Assembly (NCBI GenBank): GCA_038527215.1
Contig: JBCBGC010000124.1
Span: 1 to 25,857, forward strand
DNA from: JAWPMV01 sp038527215
GTDB taxonomy: Bacteria > Bacteroidota > Bacteroidia > J057
DNA length: 25,857 bases
Reading direction: 5' to 3'
In this document: piece by piece, positions 14,588 through 22,842 of the stretch
Layout of the letters: the number at the start of each line of letters is the position of its first letter
Numbering within the stretch: the first letter of the stretch is position 1
The notes under the pieces: generated by a model
Told to the model about the DNA's origin: nothing
The model's input: only the letters and a program-made list of their open reading frames with translations
Database searches by the model: none
Program-made: the position numbers and the translations under genes

Positions 14588-17500
14588 ATGAACCTGACTC
14601 ATTTTGCCCTTAAAAGGAACCGCGTCACCTACATGGCGCTGCTGGTGGTGATCGCTTTTGGCCTGCTTTCTTATCAGGGCCTGCCCCGCGATAGCATGCC
14701 GCCCTTTACGTTGCGGATAGCCACTATCGTTACCAATTTCAGCGGGGCCAGCCCGGAACGCATGGAGGCCCTCATTTCTGATCCGATTGAAAAAGTCGCC
14801 CAGGAAATTCCTGAAGCCAAATATATCAGTAGTACTTCCCGGACCGGTCTGTCCGTGGTGTCAGTAAGCCTAAATGATGATGTTCCGGCTAAAGACCTGC
14901 AAGCCATCTGGGACCGCATCAGAAGAAAAGTAGAAGCCCTCAAGCCTAGCTTGCCCGAAGGTATTCAGGGACCGGATGTCAAGGATGATGATATCGGGGT
15001 GGTGTACGGGATTTTTGTAGGCTTGACAGCCGATGGATTTAGTTACCGGGAACAGGAGACCTACGCAGAGACTCTGCGAGACCAACTGATTGCCCTGGAT
15101 GATGCATCCAAGGTCGAAATTGGCGGCATCATTGAGGAGCGTGTCTTCATTGAGTACGATGATGCGGAGCTGGCCAGTATAGGCCTAAGTTCCAACCAAT
15201 TGCGTAGCGCCATCAGCGCGACCAATATCATCATTCCAGCGGGAGAAGTTGGATTGGAGGACGAAAGAATTGTTATGGAGGCCTCTGGGAACCTGGAAAG
15301 CATTGATGAACTCAAGAACCTCCTGATCAATGTAGGCAATACCGGGAATACCATTCCGCTGGGGGAAATCACCCGCATTTATCGGGACTATATTACCCCC
15401 CGGAAGGCCATCGTCAAAATCAATGGGGAAGAAGCCCTGGCCCTTTATGTCTCCTTAAAAGAAGGGGCCAATATCATCAAGTTGGGAGAGGAAGTGGATC
15501 GATTGGTCGCGGAAGTGAACCAAACCCTGCCTGTGGGCATGGAGGCGATTCGCATTGCCTCTCAGGATTATGAGGTAGAGAAAAGCATTAATGATTTTGT
15601 CAGTAATGTTTTACAAAGTGTAGTCATCGTCCTGCTGGTCGTCCTGGCCTTCTTGGGCTTACGGGCGGGGCTGGTCGTGGCCTCCATCATTCCTGCGGCC
15701 ATCATTGCCACCCTCTTGCTCATGAGTGTGTTTGAGGTAGGCCTCAATCAGGTCTCCCTGGCCGCCCTGATCATGGCGCTGGGGCTGCTCGTCGACAACG
15801 GCATTGTCATGGTGGAGTCGCTGCTGGAAAGAATGGAAGAAGGAGAAACCGCCTTTGAGGCTGCTGTCAACAGCTGTAAAGAGTTTTTAGTCCCACTGCT
15901 CATATCTTCCCTTACCACTTCCGCCGCCTTCCTGGCTTTTTACCTTGCTCAATCTGTCCTGGGAGAAATCATGGGGAACTTATTCCTGGTGATCACCATG
16001 GCCTTGCTCTCTTCCTGGGTGATGGCTTTTACGGTCATCCCTTTATTGGGCGTGGCGCTCCTAAAAGTGAAGAAGGGACAGCAACATGGAGAGGAAAAAA
16101 GTTTTATTGACGGACTGGTAGCCCCTTACAATCGCTGGTTGAGCATTACCCTCAAACGACCATACCTTATCCTGGGAGGCATTTTTGGCTTGTTTGTGCT
16201 GGCGCTGATTGGTTTTACCCGGATTCCCTTTGTGTTCATGCCGGACAGTGACCGGGCCCTGGTAACCCTGGAAATGAACCTTCCCCTCGGCACCAAAATC
16301 GAGCAAACCCAGGCTCAGGTCCGCATGATCGAAGACTTTATCAGCGATAGCCTGTGGACCCAGCAAGGAAAAGAAAAAGGCGTGGTAGATTGGTCCTCCT
16401 ACATTGGAGAAGGACCGAATTCCTTCGACCAGGGCTATAATGCCGGGGAAGCAAACTCGGCTTATGCCTACATGATCGTCAATACTTCTGATTTTCAGGA
16501 CAATCGTTGGGTGATGGACCAACTGGACCGATACTGTGCGGAGCATCTTCCGGATGCCCAGGTATCCGTAAAAATGCTGGTCTCTGGGGGAGGCGCCAGT
16601 GTTCCCATTCAGGTGCGGCTATCCGGGAGCGAACCCGATGAGCTCTATCGCATTTCTGAAGCGGTAAAAACCAAATTATACAGCATTCGAGGCGCCAAAA
16701 ACATCGATGATAACTGGGGGCCTAAGATGAAAAAGTTTTTCATCCAGATTGACCCGGTAAAACTGAGTTTTTCAGGCTTGACCAACCAGGACATTGCCCA
16801 ATCCCTTACCACGGTACTTTCCGGACAGTCCATCGGAGAATATCGCGAGCGAGAAAATACCATCCCCATCGTCATGAAAGGGAATGAGAACATAAACCTC
16901 ACCTATCAGGATGTGGAGTCTATGAATGTTTATGCCCAGGGTTCAGGAAGGAATGTGCCCCTGTCTCAGGTGGCCACCATTATTCCTGAATGGCAATATG
17001 CCAAAATCCTGCGCCGGGACCTGCGGAGAACCCTGACGGTGGAGGCAGATCTGGCCGAAGGCGTAACGGCCTCCGATGTCACGGACGAACTGGTACCCTG
17101 GCTGGAAGAACAGCAACAGACGGTATGGAAACCCGGCTATCAGTTTGAACTAGGGGGAGAATCAGAAAGCAGCGGAGATGCGATGGGTGCGGTAATCGCT
17201 CAATTGCCTATTTCTATTTTTATCATGACCCTCTTGCTGGTGATTCAGTTCAATTCCTTCCGCAAAACGGCCATTATCCTGAGCACCATTCCGCTGGGCC
17301 TGGTTGGGGTAGTAGGAGGACTGTTGGTAACGGGCAGTGTTTTCAGTTTTACTGGCTTCCTGGGCATCATTGCCCTGGCCGGGATCATCATCAATGATGG
17401 CATCGTTTTGCTGGACAAGATCAACAGCGAAATAGAACTATTTGGTAAAACGCCCTATCAGGCCATCGTGAAAGCCGCCAACAATCGGTTGAAACCTATC

Positions 17501-17674
17501 TTGCTGACCACCTTTACCACTTCATTTGGCATGATCCCCTTGTGGATTGGTGGAGGAGATATGTGGAGACCCATGGCCATAGCCATCATTTTCGGGCTCT
17601 TTTTTGCCACCATTATCTTGCTCTTTTTCGTACCGGCCTTGTTCAAAGTATTGTTCCGGGTGAAAGAGGAATAA
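14588..17674 (+). CDS. RND family efflux permease (AcrB/HAE-like)
   Basis: At 1028 residues this is the normal size for an RND pump with 12 membrane helices. TM1 follows 'MNLTHFALKRNRVTYMALLV', the large periplasmic domain begins with 'YQGLPRDSMPPFTLRIATIV', TM2-6 begin near residue 335, and TM8-12 fill the C-terminal third. The proton-relay positions differ from AcrB: TM4 reads GLLVDNGIVMVES (Asp403-Asn404 instead of Asp-Asp), and TM10 reads GIIINDGIVLLD, with no Lys at the AcrB Lys940 position. Such variants occur in other RND subfamilies. The pump exports substrates, probably hydrophobic or toxic compounds, using the proton gradient. Substrate unknown. It is the last gene of the operon and ends 20 bases before the stop of the convergent purK. 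Confidence 0.95.
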   Translation: MNLTHFALKRNRVTYMALLVVIAFGLLSYQGLPRDSMPPFTLRIATIVTNFSGASPERMEALISDPIEKVAQEIPEAKYISSTSRTGLSVVSVSLNDDVPAKDLQAIWDRIRRKVEALKPSLPEGIQGPDVKDDDIGVVYGIFVGLTADGFSYREQETYAETLRDQLIALDDASKVEIGGIIEERVFIEYDDAELASIGLSSNQLRSAISATNIIIPAGEVGLEDERIVMEASGNLESIDELKNLLINVGNTGNTIPLGEITRIYRDYITPRKAIVKINGEEALALYVSLKEGANIIKLGEEVDRLVAEVNQTLPVGMEAIRIASQDYEVEKSINDFVSNVLQSVVIVLLVVLAFLGLRAGLVVASIIPAAIIATLLLMSVFEVGLNQVSLAALIMALGLLVDNGIVMVESLLERMEEGETAFEAAVNSCKEFLVPLLISSLTTSAAFLAFYLAQSVLGEIMGNLFLVITMALLSSWVMAFTVIPLLGVALLKVKKGQQHGEEKSFIDGLVAPYNRWLSITLKRPYLILGGIFGLFVLALIGFTRIPFVFMPDSDRALVTLEMNLPLGTKIEQTQAQVRMIEDFISDSLWTQQGKEKGVVDWSSYIGEGPNSFDQGYNAGEANSAYAYMIVNTSDFQDNRWVMDQLDRYCAEHLPDAQVSVKMLVSGGGASVPIQVRLSGSEPDELYRISEAVKTKLYSIRGAKNIDDNWGPKMKKFFIQIDPVKLSFSGLTNQDIAQSLTTVLSGQSIGEYRERENTIPIVMKGNENINLTYQDVESMNVYAQGSGRNVPLSQVATIIPEWQYAKILRRDLRRTLTVEADLAEGVTASDVTDELVPWLEEQQQTVWKPGYQFELGGESESSGDAMGAVIAQLPISIFIMTLLLVIQFNSFRKTAIILSTIPLGLVGVVGGLLVTGSVFSFTGFLGIIALAGIIINDGIVLLDKINSEIELFGKTPYQAIVKAANNRLKPILLTTFTTSFGMIPLWIGGGDMWRPMAIAIIFGLFFATIILLFFVPALFKVLFRVKEE

Positions 17675-17694
17675 GATCTCAGACTAAACAATAT

Positions 17695-18852
17695 TTACGG
17701 AGCAGCAGGAAGGCTTTTGACCTGAATGCTGCTCTTTACTTGCTCAATCTTTTGGGTGAGAGCAGGCAAATCTTCTCCCAAAATGGTTACATGGCCCATT
17801 TTTCGACCTGGTTTCGTTTCGGACTTCCCATAGAGATGAGGGTAGACACCGGGGATGGCGAGAATATCCTCTATGCCTTCATACCTGGCGGGTCCCCGAT
17901 GATCCGGTGCCCCTAGTAAGTTGACCATGGCCGCCGGAGAAAGCAGGCGGGTATCTCCCATGGGCAGGCCCAGGATCGCCCTGAGGTGCTGTTCGTATTG
18001 GGAAGTGCCACAAGCCTTGATGGAAAAATGTCCGGAATTATGGGGCCGGGGCGCGATTTCATTGATCCAGATTTGCCCATCCTTTAAGGCAAACATTTCT
18101 ACGGCAAGCAGGCCTACATAGTCCAGCTTATCCACCAACCGGAGGGCGATAGCGGTGGCAGCCTCGACTTGAGCCTGGCTCAGTTGTGCCGGGGCAAAGA
18201 GGTAATCCACCAGGTTCAATACCGGATCAAACACCATTTCTACGGTAGGGAATACCGCCGTTTCTCCCTGGGGGTTTCTGGCTACGATGACCGCGATTTC
18301 CTTTTCAAAGGGCACGAAATCTTCCAGCAGGCTGGGCGCATCAAAGGCTTCCGCCAAATCTGCCTCATTTTTTAAGACCTTGACTCCTCGACCATCATAT
18401 CCGGCCTTTCCCAGTTTTTGCACCAGGGGCATACGGGCTTTTTCCGCCAGCACCGCGGCCCGATTATCGGTCAGGACAAAAGGAGAGGTCGGTAAATCAT
18501 GGCGGGCATAAAACTGCTTTTGTTCCCGCTTATCCTGAATCATGCGCACGGTTTTCGGATCGGGGAACACCTCCTTACCCTGTGCCTGAAGCGCCTCCAG
18601 GGCTTCGGTATTCACATTTTCAATCTCAATCGTCAGCAGGTCTAAGTCCGCCCCAAAGGCCATGACGGTATCGTAGTCCGTCAGGGATCCCGTGGTGAAG
18701 GTATGCGCATAGGCATGACAAGGGGCCTGAGGATTGGGGTCCAGAATACTGATATGGACGTCATAGTCTATGGCCGCCTGAATGAGCATACGGCCCAATT
18801 GCCCACCGCCCAGGATGCCGAGTTTTTTGCCTGCGTAGAATGGTTTTTCCAT
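17695..18852 (-). CDS. purK: N5-carboxyaminoimidazole ribonucleotide synthase
   Basis: This 385-residue protein, an ATP-grasp enzyme of purine biosynthesis, condenses AIR with bicarbonate and ATP to give N5-CAIR. The N-terminal signature GKKLGILGGGQLGRMLIQAA, the 'FTTGSLTDYD' segment, the ATP-binding 'VQKLGKAGYDGRGVKVL', 'FVPFEKEIAVIVARN' and the metal-binding 'IWINEIAPRPHNSGHFSIKA' are all as expected for PurK. The length is normal. purE is not adjacent on either side. The gene is convergent with the efflux operon and divergent from the beta-propeller lipoprotein. A TAAATTCG box lies 4 bases before its ATG. Confidence 0.97.
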   Translation of the reverse strand: MEKPFYAGKKLGILGGGQLGRMLIQAAIDYDVHISILDPNPQAPCHAYAHTFTTGSLTDYDTVMAFGADLDLLTIEIENVNTEALEALQAQGKEVFPDPKTVRMIQDKREQKQFYARHDLPTSPFVLTDNRAAVLAEKARMPLVQKLGKAGYDGRGVKVLKNEADLAEAFDAPSLLEDFVPFEKEIAVIVARNPQGETAVFPTVEMVFDPVLNLVDYLFAPAQLSQAQVEAATAIALRLVDKLDYVGLLAVEMFALKDGQIWINEIAPRPHNSGHFSIKACGTSQYEQHLRAILGLPMGDTRLLSPAAMVNLLGAPDHRGPARYEGIEDILAIPGVYPHLYGKSETKPGRKMGHVTILGEDLPALTQKIEQVKSSIQVKSLPAAP

Positions 18853-18856
18853 GCTG

Positions 18857-18864
18857 CGAATTTA
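18857..18864 (-). promoter_or_regulatory. purK: Candidate -7 box (TAAATTCG, minus) for purK
   Basis: Read on minus, TAAATTCG is one mismatch from TAnnTTTG and ends 4 bases before the purK ATG. A TTTC lies about 19 bases further upstream, in place of a TTTG -33 element. This implies a nearly leaderless message. Confidence 0.4.
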
Positions 18865-18945
18865 GGGGAGGAAAAGGGTGAATGAAAAAAAATATCATTG
18901 CTTGACTTACCGCTCTGGAAATTCTTCTATCAAAATTTTCCTGCT

Positions 18946-18953
18946 TAACTTGT
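18946..18953 (+). promoter_or_regulatory. Candidate -7 box (TAACTTGT) for the beta-propeller lipoprotein
   Basis: TAACTTGT is a partial match to TAnnTTTG, positioned 4 bases before the ATG at 18958. No convincing -33 element is seen. It is listed mainly because the same placement recurs at other genes in this window. Confidence 0.25.
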
Positions 18954-18957
18954 ACGC

Positions 18958-20151
18958 ATGAAACGCACGCTTTTTTTCTCCTTCTGTCTGATGCTGAGTG
19001 GAATAGGGTTTTTTGGGGTGGGATGTGGCACCCAAGAGGCTCCTCCTTCCCGACCTTGGACCTGGGAAGCGGTACCCCTCAGCCTTCCGGAAGATAGCCG
19101 CTATCCGGATCTTTGGATAGGAGATGACGGGTGGAAAATGAGCTTCACCAGCATGGAGAACGATACCCTCGGTCGCATATTTTTCCTGGAGCAAGGAGGC
19201 CAAGCTGAGAAAGTCGCTGAAGGGGACCGTATGTTCATTAATTGGGCGGATTTTCCTCGCATTTTTCAAGCAGATCAAGGACAGACTTATCTCCACTGGT
19301 TGGAGAAAAATGGCTCGGGAACCTACGCCTATGGGGTGAAGGTCGCCCTGCAAAAAGCAGGACAGGCTGCCTGGACCCTTTTGGGCTCCCCGCACGAACA
19401 AAAAACCGAGACGGAACATGGGTTTAATAGCTTCTTTTCCCTGCAAGGGCGTCCAGCCATGGTCTGGTTGGACGGGCGTGAATATGCCGGAGATCAGAAA
19501 GCCATGAGTCTGCGCACGGCGCATTTTGTCACCGAAGCAGAACTTTCAGCAGACACCCTGTTGGATCCGCGGATTTGTGATTGCTGCCAGACAGGCGCTG
19601 TCGCGACAGAAAAAGGTGCGGTCATCGTCTATCGGGATCGTTCTGAGGATGAGATTCGGGATGTCTATCGGGTAGCCTATGATGGAACCTCCTGGACCGA
19701 ACCAGCGCCGGTCGCCAGGGATCAGTGGATGATCAATGGCTGTCCGGTAAATGGGCCCGCGGTAGCCAGCAAGGGAGACGAAGTGGTCGTAGCCTGGTTT
19801 ACGCAGGCCGAGAACATTGCCCGGGTGAAGGTCGCTTTTTCGCGAGATGGGGGCATAACATTTGGCGACCCCATCGTGTTGGATGAAGAGAAAGCCATCG
19901 GCCGGGTAGGGGTGGTATGGCAGCAGGAGCAGGCCTGGGTGAGTTGGCTGGCCAGAAAAGCTGAAGGAGCGGCGGTCTACCTACAGGGGTTCTCAGAGGG
20001 GGAAGCTTACGGGCCGGTGCAGGAAGTGGTGGAGATGGATCCGGGCAGAAAAAGCGGATTTCCTATCCTGCGGGCGAACGCAACGGGACTTTGGTTGGCC
20101 TACACCGAAGTTGGAAATGCTTTAACTGTCAGGTTGTTACGCGCAAAATAA
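18958..20151 (+). CDS. Secreted sialidase-like beta-propeller lipoprotein with CxCC motif
   Basis: This 397-residue protein has a lipoprotein signal (MKRTLFFSFCLMLSGIGFFG, then VGCGTQ; probable lipidated Cys at 23). The body is a run of beta-blade-like repeats. An Asp box, SRDGGITF (residues 295-302), is typical of BNR/sialidase propellers, and blades begin at 'GRPAMVWLDGR', 'GAVIVYRDRSEDEIRDVYRV' and 'DEVVVAWFTQ'. The notable motif is DPRICDCCQTGAV (Cys207, Cys209, Cys210), together with 'INGCPVNGP' (Cys262). I recognise this combination from 'sialidase family' proteins of Bacteroidota and relatives, whose function is not established. Catalytic sialidase residues are not obvious, so I do not call it a true sialidase. 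A CuxCC-like metal site or structural disulfides are possible. It stands alone, ahead of a Spy-like gene. Confidence 0.8.
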   Translation: MKRTLFFSFCLMLSGIGFFGVGCGTQEAPPSRPWTWEAVPLSLPEDSRYPDLWIGDDGWKMSFTSMENDTLGRIFFLEQGGQAEKVAEGDRMFINWADFPRIFQADQGQTYLHWLEKNGSGTYAYGVKVALQKAGQAAWTLLGSPHEQKTETEHGFNSFFSLQGRPAMVWLDGREYAGDQKAMSLRTAHFVTEAELSADTLLDPRICDCCQTGAVATEKGAVIVYRDRSEDEIRDVYRVAYDGTSWTEPAPVARDQWMINGCPVNGPAVASKGDEVVVAWFTQAENIARVKVAFSRDGGITFGDPIVLDEEKAIGRVGVVWQQEQAWVSWLARKAEGAAVYLQGFSEGEAYGPVQEVVEMDPGRKSGFPILRANATGLWLAYTEVGNALTVRLLRAK

Positions 20152-20165
20152 GGTTAAAAAACCTT
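20150..20165. repeat. Small perfect hairpin right after the propeller stop codon
   Basis: AAGGTT and AACCTT arms with a 4-base A loop start within the stop codon of the lipoprotein gene. A-residues rather than T-residues follow on plus, so it is a poor intrinsic terminator for that gene. Confidence 0.25.
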
Positions 20166-20241
20166 AAAAAATGAGGGAAGAGGAATCCTTCGGCGTATTT
20201 TGGAGTCTAAGAGACAACAAACATCTTTTAAATCGAATAAC

Positions 20242-20685
20242 ATGAATAGCAAATCTTTTCTCATTCTCGGTGTGATCCTGAGCATGGTATTTTCTCTCCA
20301 GGCGCAGCGTCCAGGAGGAGGTCAGGGCCGGATGGGCGGTCAGGATTTTGATCCGGAAAAAATGGTGAATCGCCAGGTAGATCGCTTGAAAGAAGCTGTG
20401 GGACTGGATGAAAAACAAGAAAAAAAGGTTCGTAAACTCTTTATGGCTCAGCTGGATGAGATTGATGAAATCCGCGATGTGGCTGAAGGAGACTGGGAAT
20501 ATATGCGGGAAGAAATGGGTAAGGTTCGCGAACAGACCAACGAAAAACTCCAGAAAATTTTGTCTGAGGAGCAGTGGACCAAGTATGAAGCGGCGATGAA
20601 AGAATGGCGCGAGCAACGTGGACGTAGAGGAGGAAGACAAGAAGGCGGCCGTCGTCCGCGTCCTGATGGGGGCTCTGGCAACTAG
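20242..20685 (+). CDS. Spy/CpxP-like periplasmic protein with Arg-Gly-rich tail
   Basis: I chose the ATG at 20242 (147 residues), which opens a clean signal peptide (MNSKSFLILGVILSMVFSLQ, then AQ; cleavage before Arg-Pro). The upstream in-frame ATG at 20200 would add 14 polar residues ahead of it. The mature part has a Gly/Arg-rich start, a long helix (VDRLKEAVGLDEKQEKKVRK), a second helix, and 'KILSEEQWTKYEAAMKEWRE', the degenerate LTxxQ-type repeats of the Spy/CpxP fold (GLDEKQ and LSEEQ). It ends in an Arg/Gly/Pro-rich tail. Spy-like proteins are small periplasmic chaperones or stress sensors. The gene is followed 55 bases later by a strong terminator and forms its own unit. GTATTTTG at 20195-20202 is a possible -7 box. 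Confidence 0.82.
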   Translation: MNSKSFLILGVILSMVFSLQAQRPGGGQGRMGGQDFDPEKMVNRQVDRLKEAVGLDEKQEKKVRKLFMAQLDEIDEIRDVAEGDWEYMREEMGKVREQTNEKLQKILSEEQWTKYEAAMKEWREQRGRRGGRQEGGRRPRPDGGSGN

Positions 20686-20739
20686 ATTTGACGATTTTAG
20701 CCCTAAGACGATAGCGCAAACGTAGCACTCTGCAAAGAG

Positions 20740-20780
20740 AAAAGACTGGCCTCCGTCCTCACGGGGCCAGTCTTTTTTTT
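20740..20780 (+). terminator. Rho-independent terminator after the Spy-like gene
   Basis: AAAAGACTGGCC (20740-20751) pairs perfectly with GGCCAGTCTTTT (20765-20776), and the T-run continues to 20780. A 12-base stem, 13-base loop and T-tract make a strong intrinsic terminator. It separates the Spy-like gene from rfbB. Confidence 0.92.
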
Positions 20781-20876
20781 AAATTGAACCCTTTTCCTTA
20801 CGAGGTGTAAACTCAAGGGAAAATATGCTCAAATTGTCCAGAAGAAATACTATCATACTCATCGAAATAACAACTC

Positions 20877-21938
20877 ATGCCGAAGCATATCTTGATCACC
20901 GGAGGGGCTGGTTTTATTGGTTCACACTTGGTTCAGCATTTTGTCCAAAAATATCCAGATGACCTCTTTGTCAATGTGGATTTACTGACCTATGCCGGGA
21001 ACCTGGAGAACCTCAAAGCAGTGGAAAAGGCCGCCAACTATCGCTTTGTCAAAGCTGATATTGCTGATGCAGAAGCGATCCGGCAGGTTTTCACCGAACA
21101 TGGCATTACCCACGTGATCCATTTAGCGGCTGAGTCCCATGTGGACCGCAGTATTTTGAACCCTATGGAGTTCGTCCGGACCAATGTGATCGGTACGGTT
21201 ACCCTCCTGAACATAGCCAAGGAGCAATGGGGCAGCGAAGGAGAGCATTTATTTTACCACGTTTCCACGGATGAGGTGTACGGGTCTTTGCACGATGGTG
21301 GATATTTTACCGAAACCACTTCCTACGATCCACAAAGCCCTTATTCGGCCTCCAAAGCCAGCTCCGACCACTTTGTCAGAGCTTATGGCAATACCTATGG
21401 CTTACCCTATGTGGTCAGCAACTGCTCCAATAATTACGGACCCTATCAGTTCCCGGAAAAGCTGCTGCCGCTCTTCATTTCGAACATTGTGGCGGAAAAA
21501 TCTCTGCCCGTTTACGGCAAAGGAGAAAATATTCGGGACTGGTTGTGGGTAAAGGATCATTGCACGGCCATTGACGTGATCTTTCACCAGGGTCGGGTAG
21601 GGGAGACTTACAACATCGGGGGACATAATGAGTGGACCAACCTGGAGTTGATTCATTTACTGTGTGATCGCATGGATGACAGACTGGGCCGAGCAAAAGG
21701 CAGTTCCAGAAAGCTCATACAGTTCGTCAAAGATCGTCCGGGCCATGATGCCCGCTACGCCATAGATGCGCAAAAGCTGCAAGACGAATTGGGCTGGAAA
21801 CCGAGCCTTCAGTTTGAGGAAGGTTTAGAACTTACGATTGACTGGTATTTAAGCCATCAGGATTGGGTGAGCCGGGTCCAGGATGGGAGTTATCGAGCAT
21901 ATTACGAAGAACAATACGGCAAAAGATTGCATACATAA
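20877..21938 (+). CDS. rfbB: dTDP-glucose 4,6-dehydratase
   Basis: This 353-residue extended short-chain dehydrogenase converts dTDP-D-glucose to dTDP-4-keto-6-deoxy-D-glucose in dTDP-rhamnose and related sugar synthesis. The NAD-binding motif ITGGAGFIGSHLVQHF is at the N-terminus, followed by 'VDLLTYAGNLENL', 'VIHLAAESHVDRSI' and 'HVSTDEVYGSL', where the T-D-E triad is diagnostic of RfbB/RmlB rather than other epimerases. The catalytic YSASKASSDHFVRAY, 'SNCSNNYGPYQFPEKLLPLFI', and the C-terminal 'YNIGGHNEWTNLELI' and 'DRPGHDARYAID' also fit. Length and motifs are complete. Other rml genes are not adjacent, so it appears as a stand-alone gene. Its stop codon overlaps a TAATTTTG box that may serve the next gene. 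Confidence 0.96.
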   Translation: MPKHILITGGAGFIGSHLVQHFVQKYPDDLFVNVDLLTYAGNLENLKAVEKAANYRFVKADIADAEAIRQVFTEHGITHVIHLAAESHVDRSILNPMEFVRTNVIGTVTLLNIAKEQWGSEGEHLFYHVSTDEVYGSLHDGGYFTETTSYDPQSPYSASKASSDHFVRAYGNTYGLPYVVSNCSNNYGPYQFPEKLLPLFISNIVAEKSLPVYGKGENIRDWLWVKDHCTAIDVIFHQGRVGETYNIGGHNEWTNLELIHLLCDRMDDRLGRAKGSSRKLIQFVKDRPGHDARYAIDAQKLQDELGWKPSLQFEEGLELTIDWYLSHQDWVSRVQDGSYRAYYEEQYGKRLHT

Positions 21939-21943
21939 TTTTG
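21936..21943 (+). promoter_or_regulatory. Candidate -7 box (TAATTTTG) inside the rfbB stop region
   Basis: TAATTTTG fits TAnnTTTG exactly and includes the rfbB stop codon (21936-21938). The next ATG is 28 bases downstream at 21971, so the metallopeptidase-like gene may be transcribed separately. No -33 TTTG is seen. Confidence 0.35.
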
Positions 21944-21970
21944 TGGGGCATAGGGCCCTGCTGTTAACCT

Positions 21971-22747
21971 ATGGGAAAGCGCACATCTGTTACCCTCAGT
22001 ACCTGGGGGGCGATTTTTTCCCTGGCTTCTACCACCTTTTACTATTTATTCGGGCTTTTTGCCCCTGTCTGGGGCTATTTTGTCCTTTCCACCATTCTGA
22101 TCGGGCATTCTGTGCTATTGTACGCGCTGGCCAGCCACTATCAGAAAACCAACCGGGGAGAATGGATGCGCGGCGCCCTGATCGGCCTCAATGCCGGCAT
22201 GAATGCCATGCTTTTATTTGCCCTGACAGATTCCCGCTTATTGGCCACCATGGCAGTCCTGCTGCTCATGCCTTCGGCCTGGCTGTGGGTCTCTCGTAAG
22301 CCGGCTTATCAAAGCTTGCTGGGCTGGACCAATTGGTTTTTGCCCATGTCCTGCTTAGTCAATCTACCTGGCTTATTCATTTTCCTGGTCAATGTGATGT
22401 TCGCACCCTTGGGATACCTCCATCCTTTGTTCCAGGCCCTGAGGATTCGCCTCTACATTGATTTGTCGAGCTGTACCTTCACCCTCTACGGGGGCTTGAT
22501 TCGCCCCTTCAAAGGCTTCTCGGGATTGAACATGGGCAATTTTATTTTCATCAATCCTGGTTGGGAGCATTTACTGCGTCATGAGATCGGCCATTTGTTT
22601 AGCCTGGCCTCTATGGGCAGCTTGTTTCATTTCATCGGGGGCATAGACGAAGCCTGGTTCCAAAAGAATTATTGGGAAGCCTTTGCCGAATACCTGGCCG
22701 AAAGTTATAACCAGCCTTCCCCCTCGGTCTTGAGTATGTGGGGATAA
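21971..22747 (+). CDS. Multi-pass membrane protein with HEIGH zinc-metallopeptidase-like motif
   Basis: I do not recognise a named family for this 258-residue protein. Several hydrophobic segments fill residues 10-140 (WGAIFSLASTTFYYLFGLFA, YFVLSTILIGHSVLLYALAS, MNAMLLFALTDSRLLATMAV, LPMSCLVNLPGLFIFLVNVM), giving about five membrane helices. The C-terminal part carries 'FIFINPGWEHLLRHEIGHLF' with His204-Glu205-x-x-His208, and then 'NYWEAFAEYLAES', where Glu236 or Glu240 could be a third zinc ligand. This arrangement (a HExxH close to a following W-E-x-F-A-E) is seen in zincin-like membrane proteins and may denote a real peptidase, but the active site is inferred. It lies 32 bases downstream of rfbB and converges on sdpI. 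Confidence 0.8.
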   Translation: MGKRTSVTLSTWGAIFSLASTTFYYLFGLFAPVWGYFVLSTILIGHSVLLYALASHYQKTNRGEWMRGALIGLNAGMNAMLLFALTDSRLLATMAVLLLMPSAWLWVSRKPAYQSLLGWTNWFLPMSCLVNLPGLFIFLVNVMFAPLGYLHPLFQALRIRLYIDLSSCTFTLYGGLIRPFKGFSGLNMGNFIFINPGWEHLLRHEIGHLFSLASMGSLFHFIGGIDEAWFQKNYWEAFAEYLAESYNQPSPSVLSMWG

Positions 22748-22792
22748 AAGTCTCGGTAAGCCCAGGACGAAGTTTTTTCCGGATTTGTCCAT

Positions 22793-22822
22793 AAAAAAGG
22801 GGCAGACCCTGAAGGCTGCCCC
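22793..22822 (-). terminator. Rho-independent terminator after sdpI
   Basis: Read on minus, GGGGCAG pairs with CTGCCCC across a 10-base loop and is followed by six T residues (the plus-strand A-run is 22793-22798). It lies 21 bases past the sdpI stop and ends the sdpR-sdpI transcript. It may also block read-through from the convergent metallopeptidase-like gene. Confidence 0.88.
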
Positions 22823-22842
22823 GGTAGCTATTGGAGGATTCC

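Noticed and set aside
16061..16546. 161-residue minus-strand frame inside the RND permease
   Set aside because: Antisense shadow of a clearly complete 1028-residue RND gene.
18907..19524. 205-residue minus-strand frame
   Set aside because: It lies fully antisense to the lipoprotein gene, which has a signal peptide and propeller motifs; the minus frame shows no family character.
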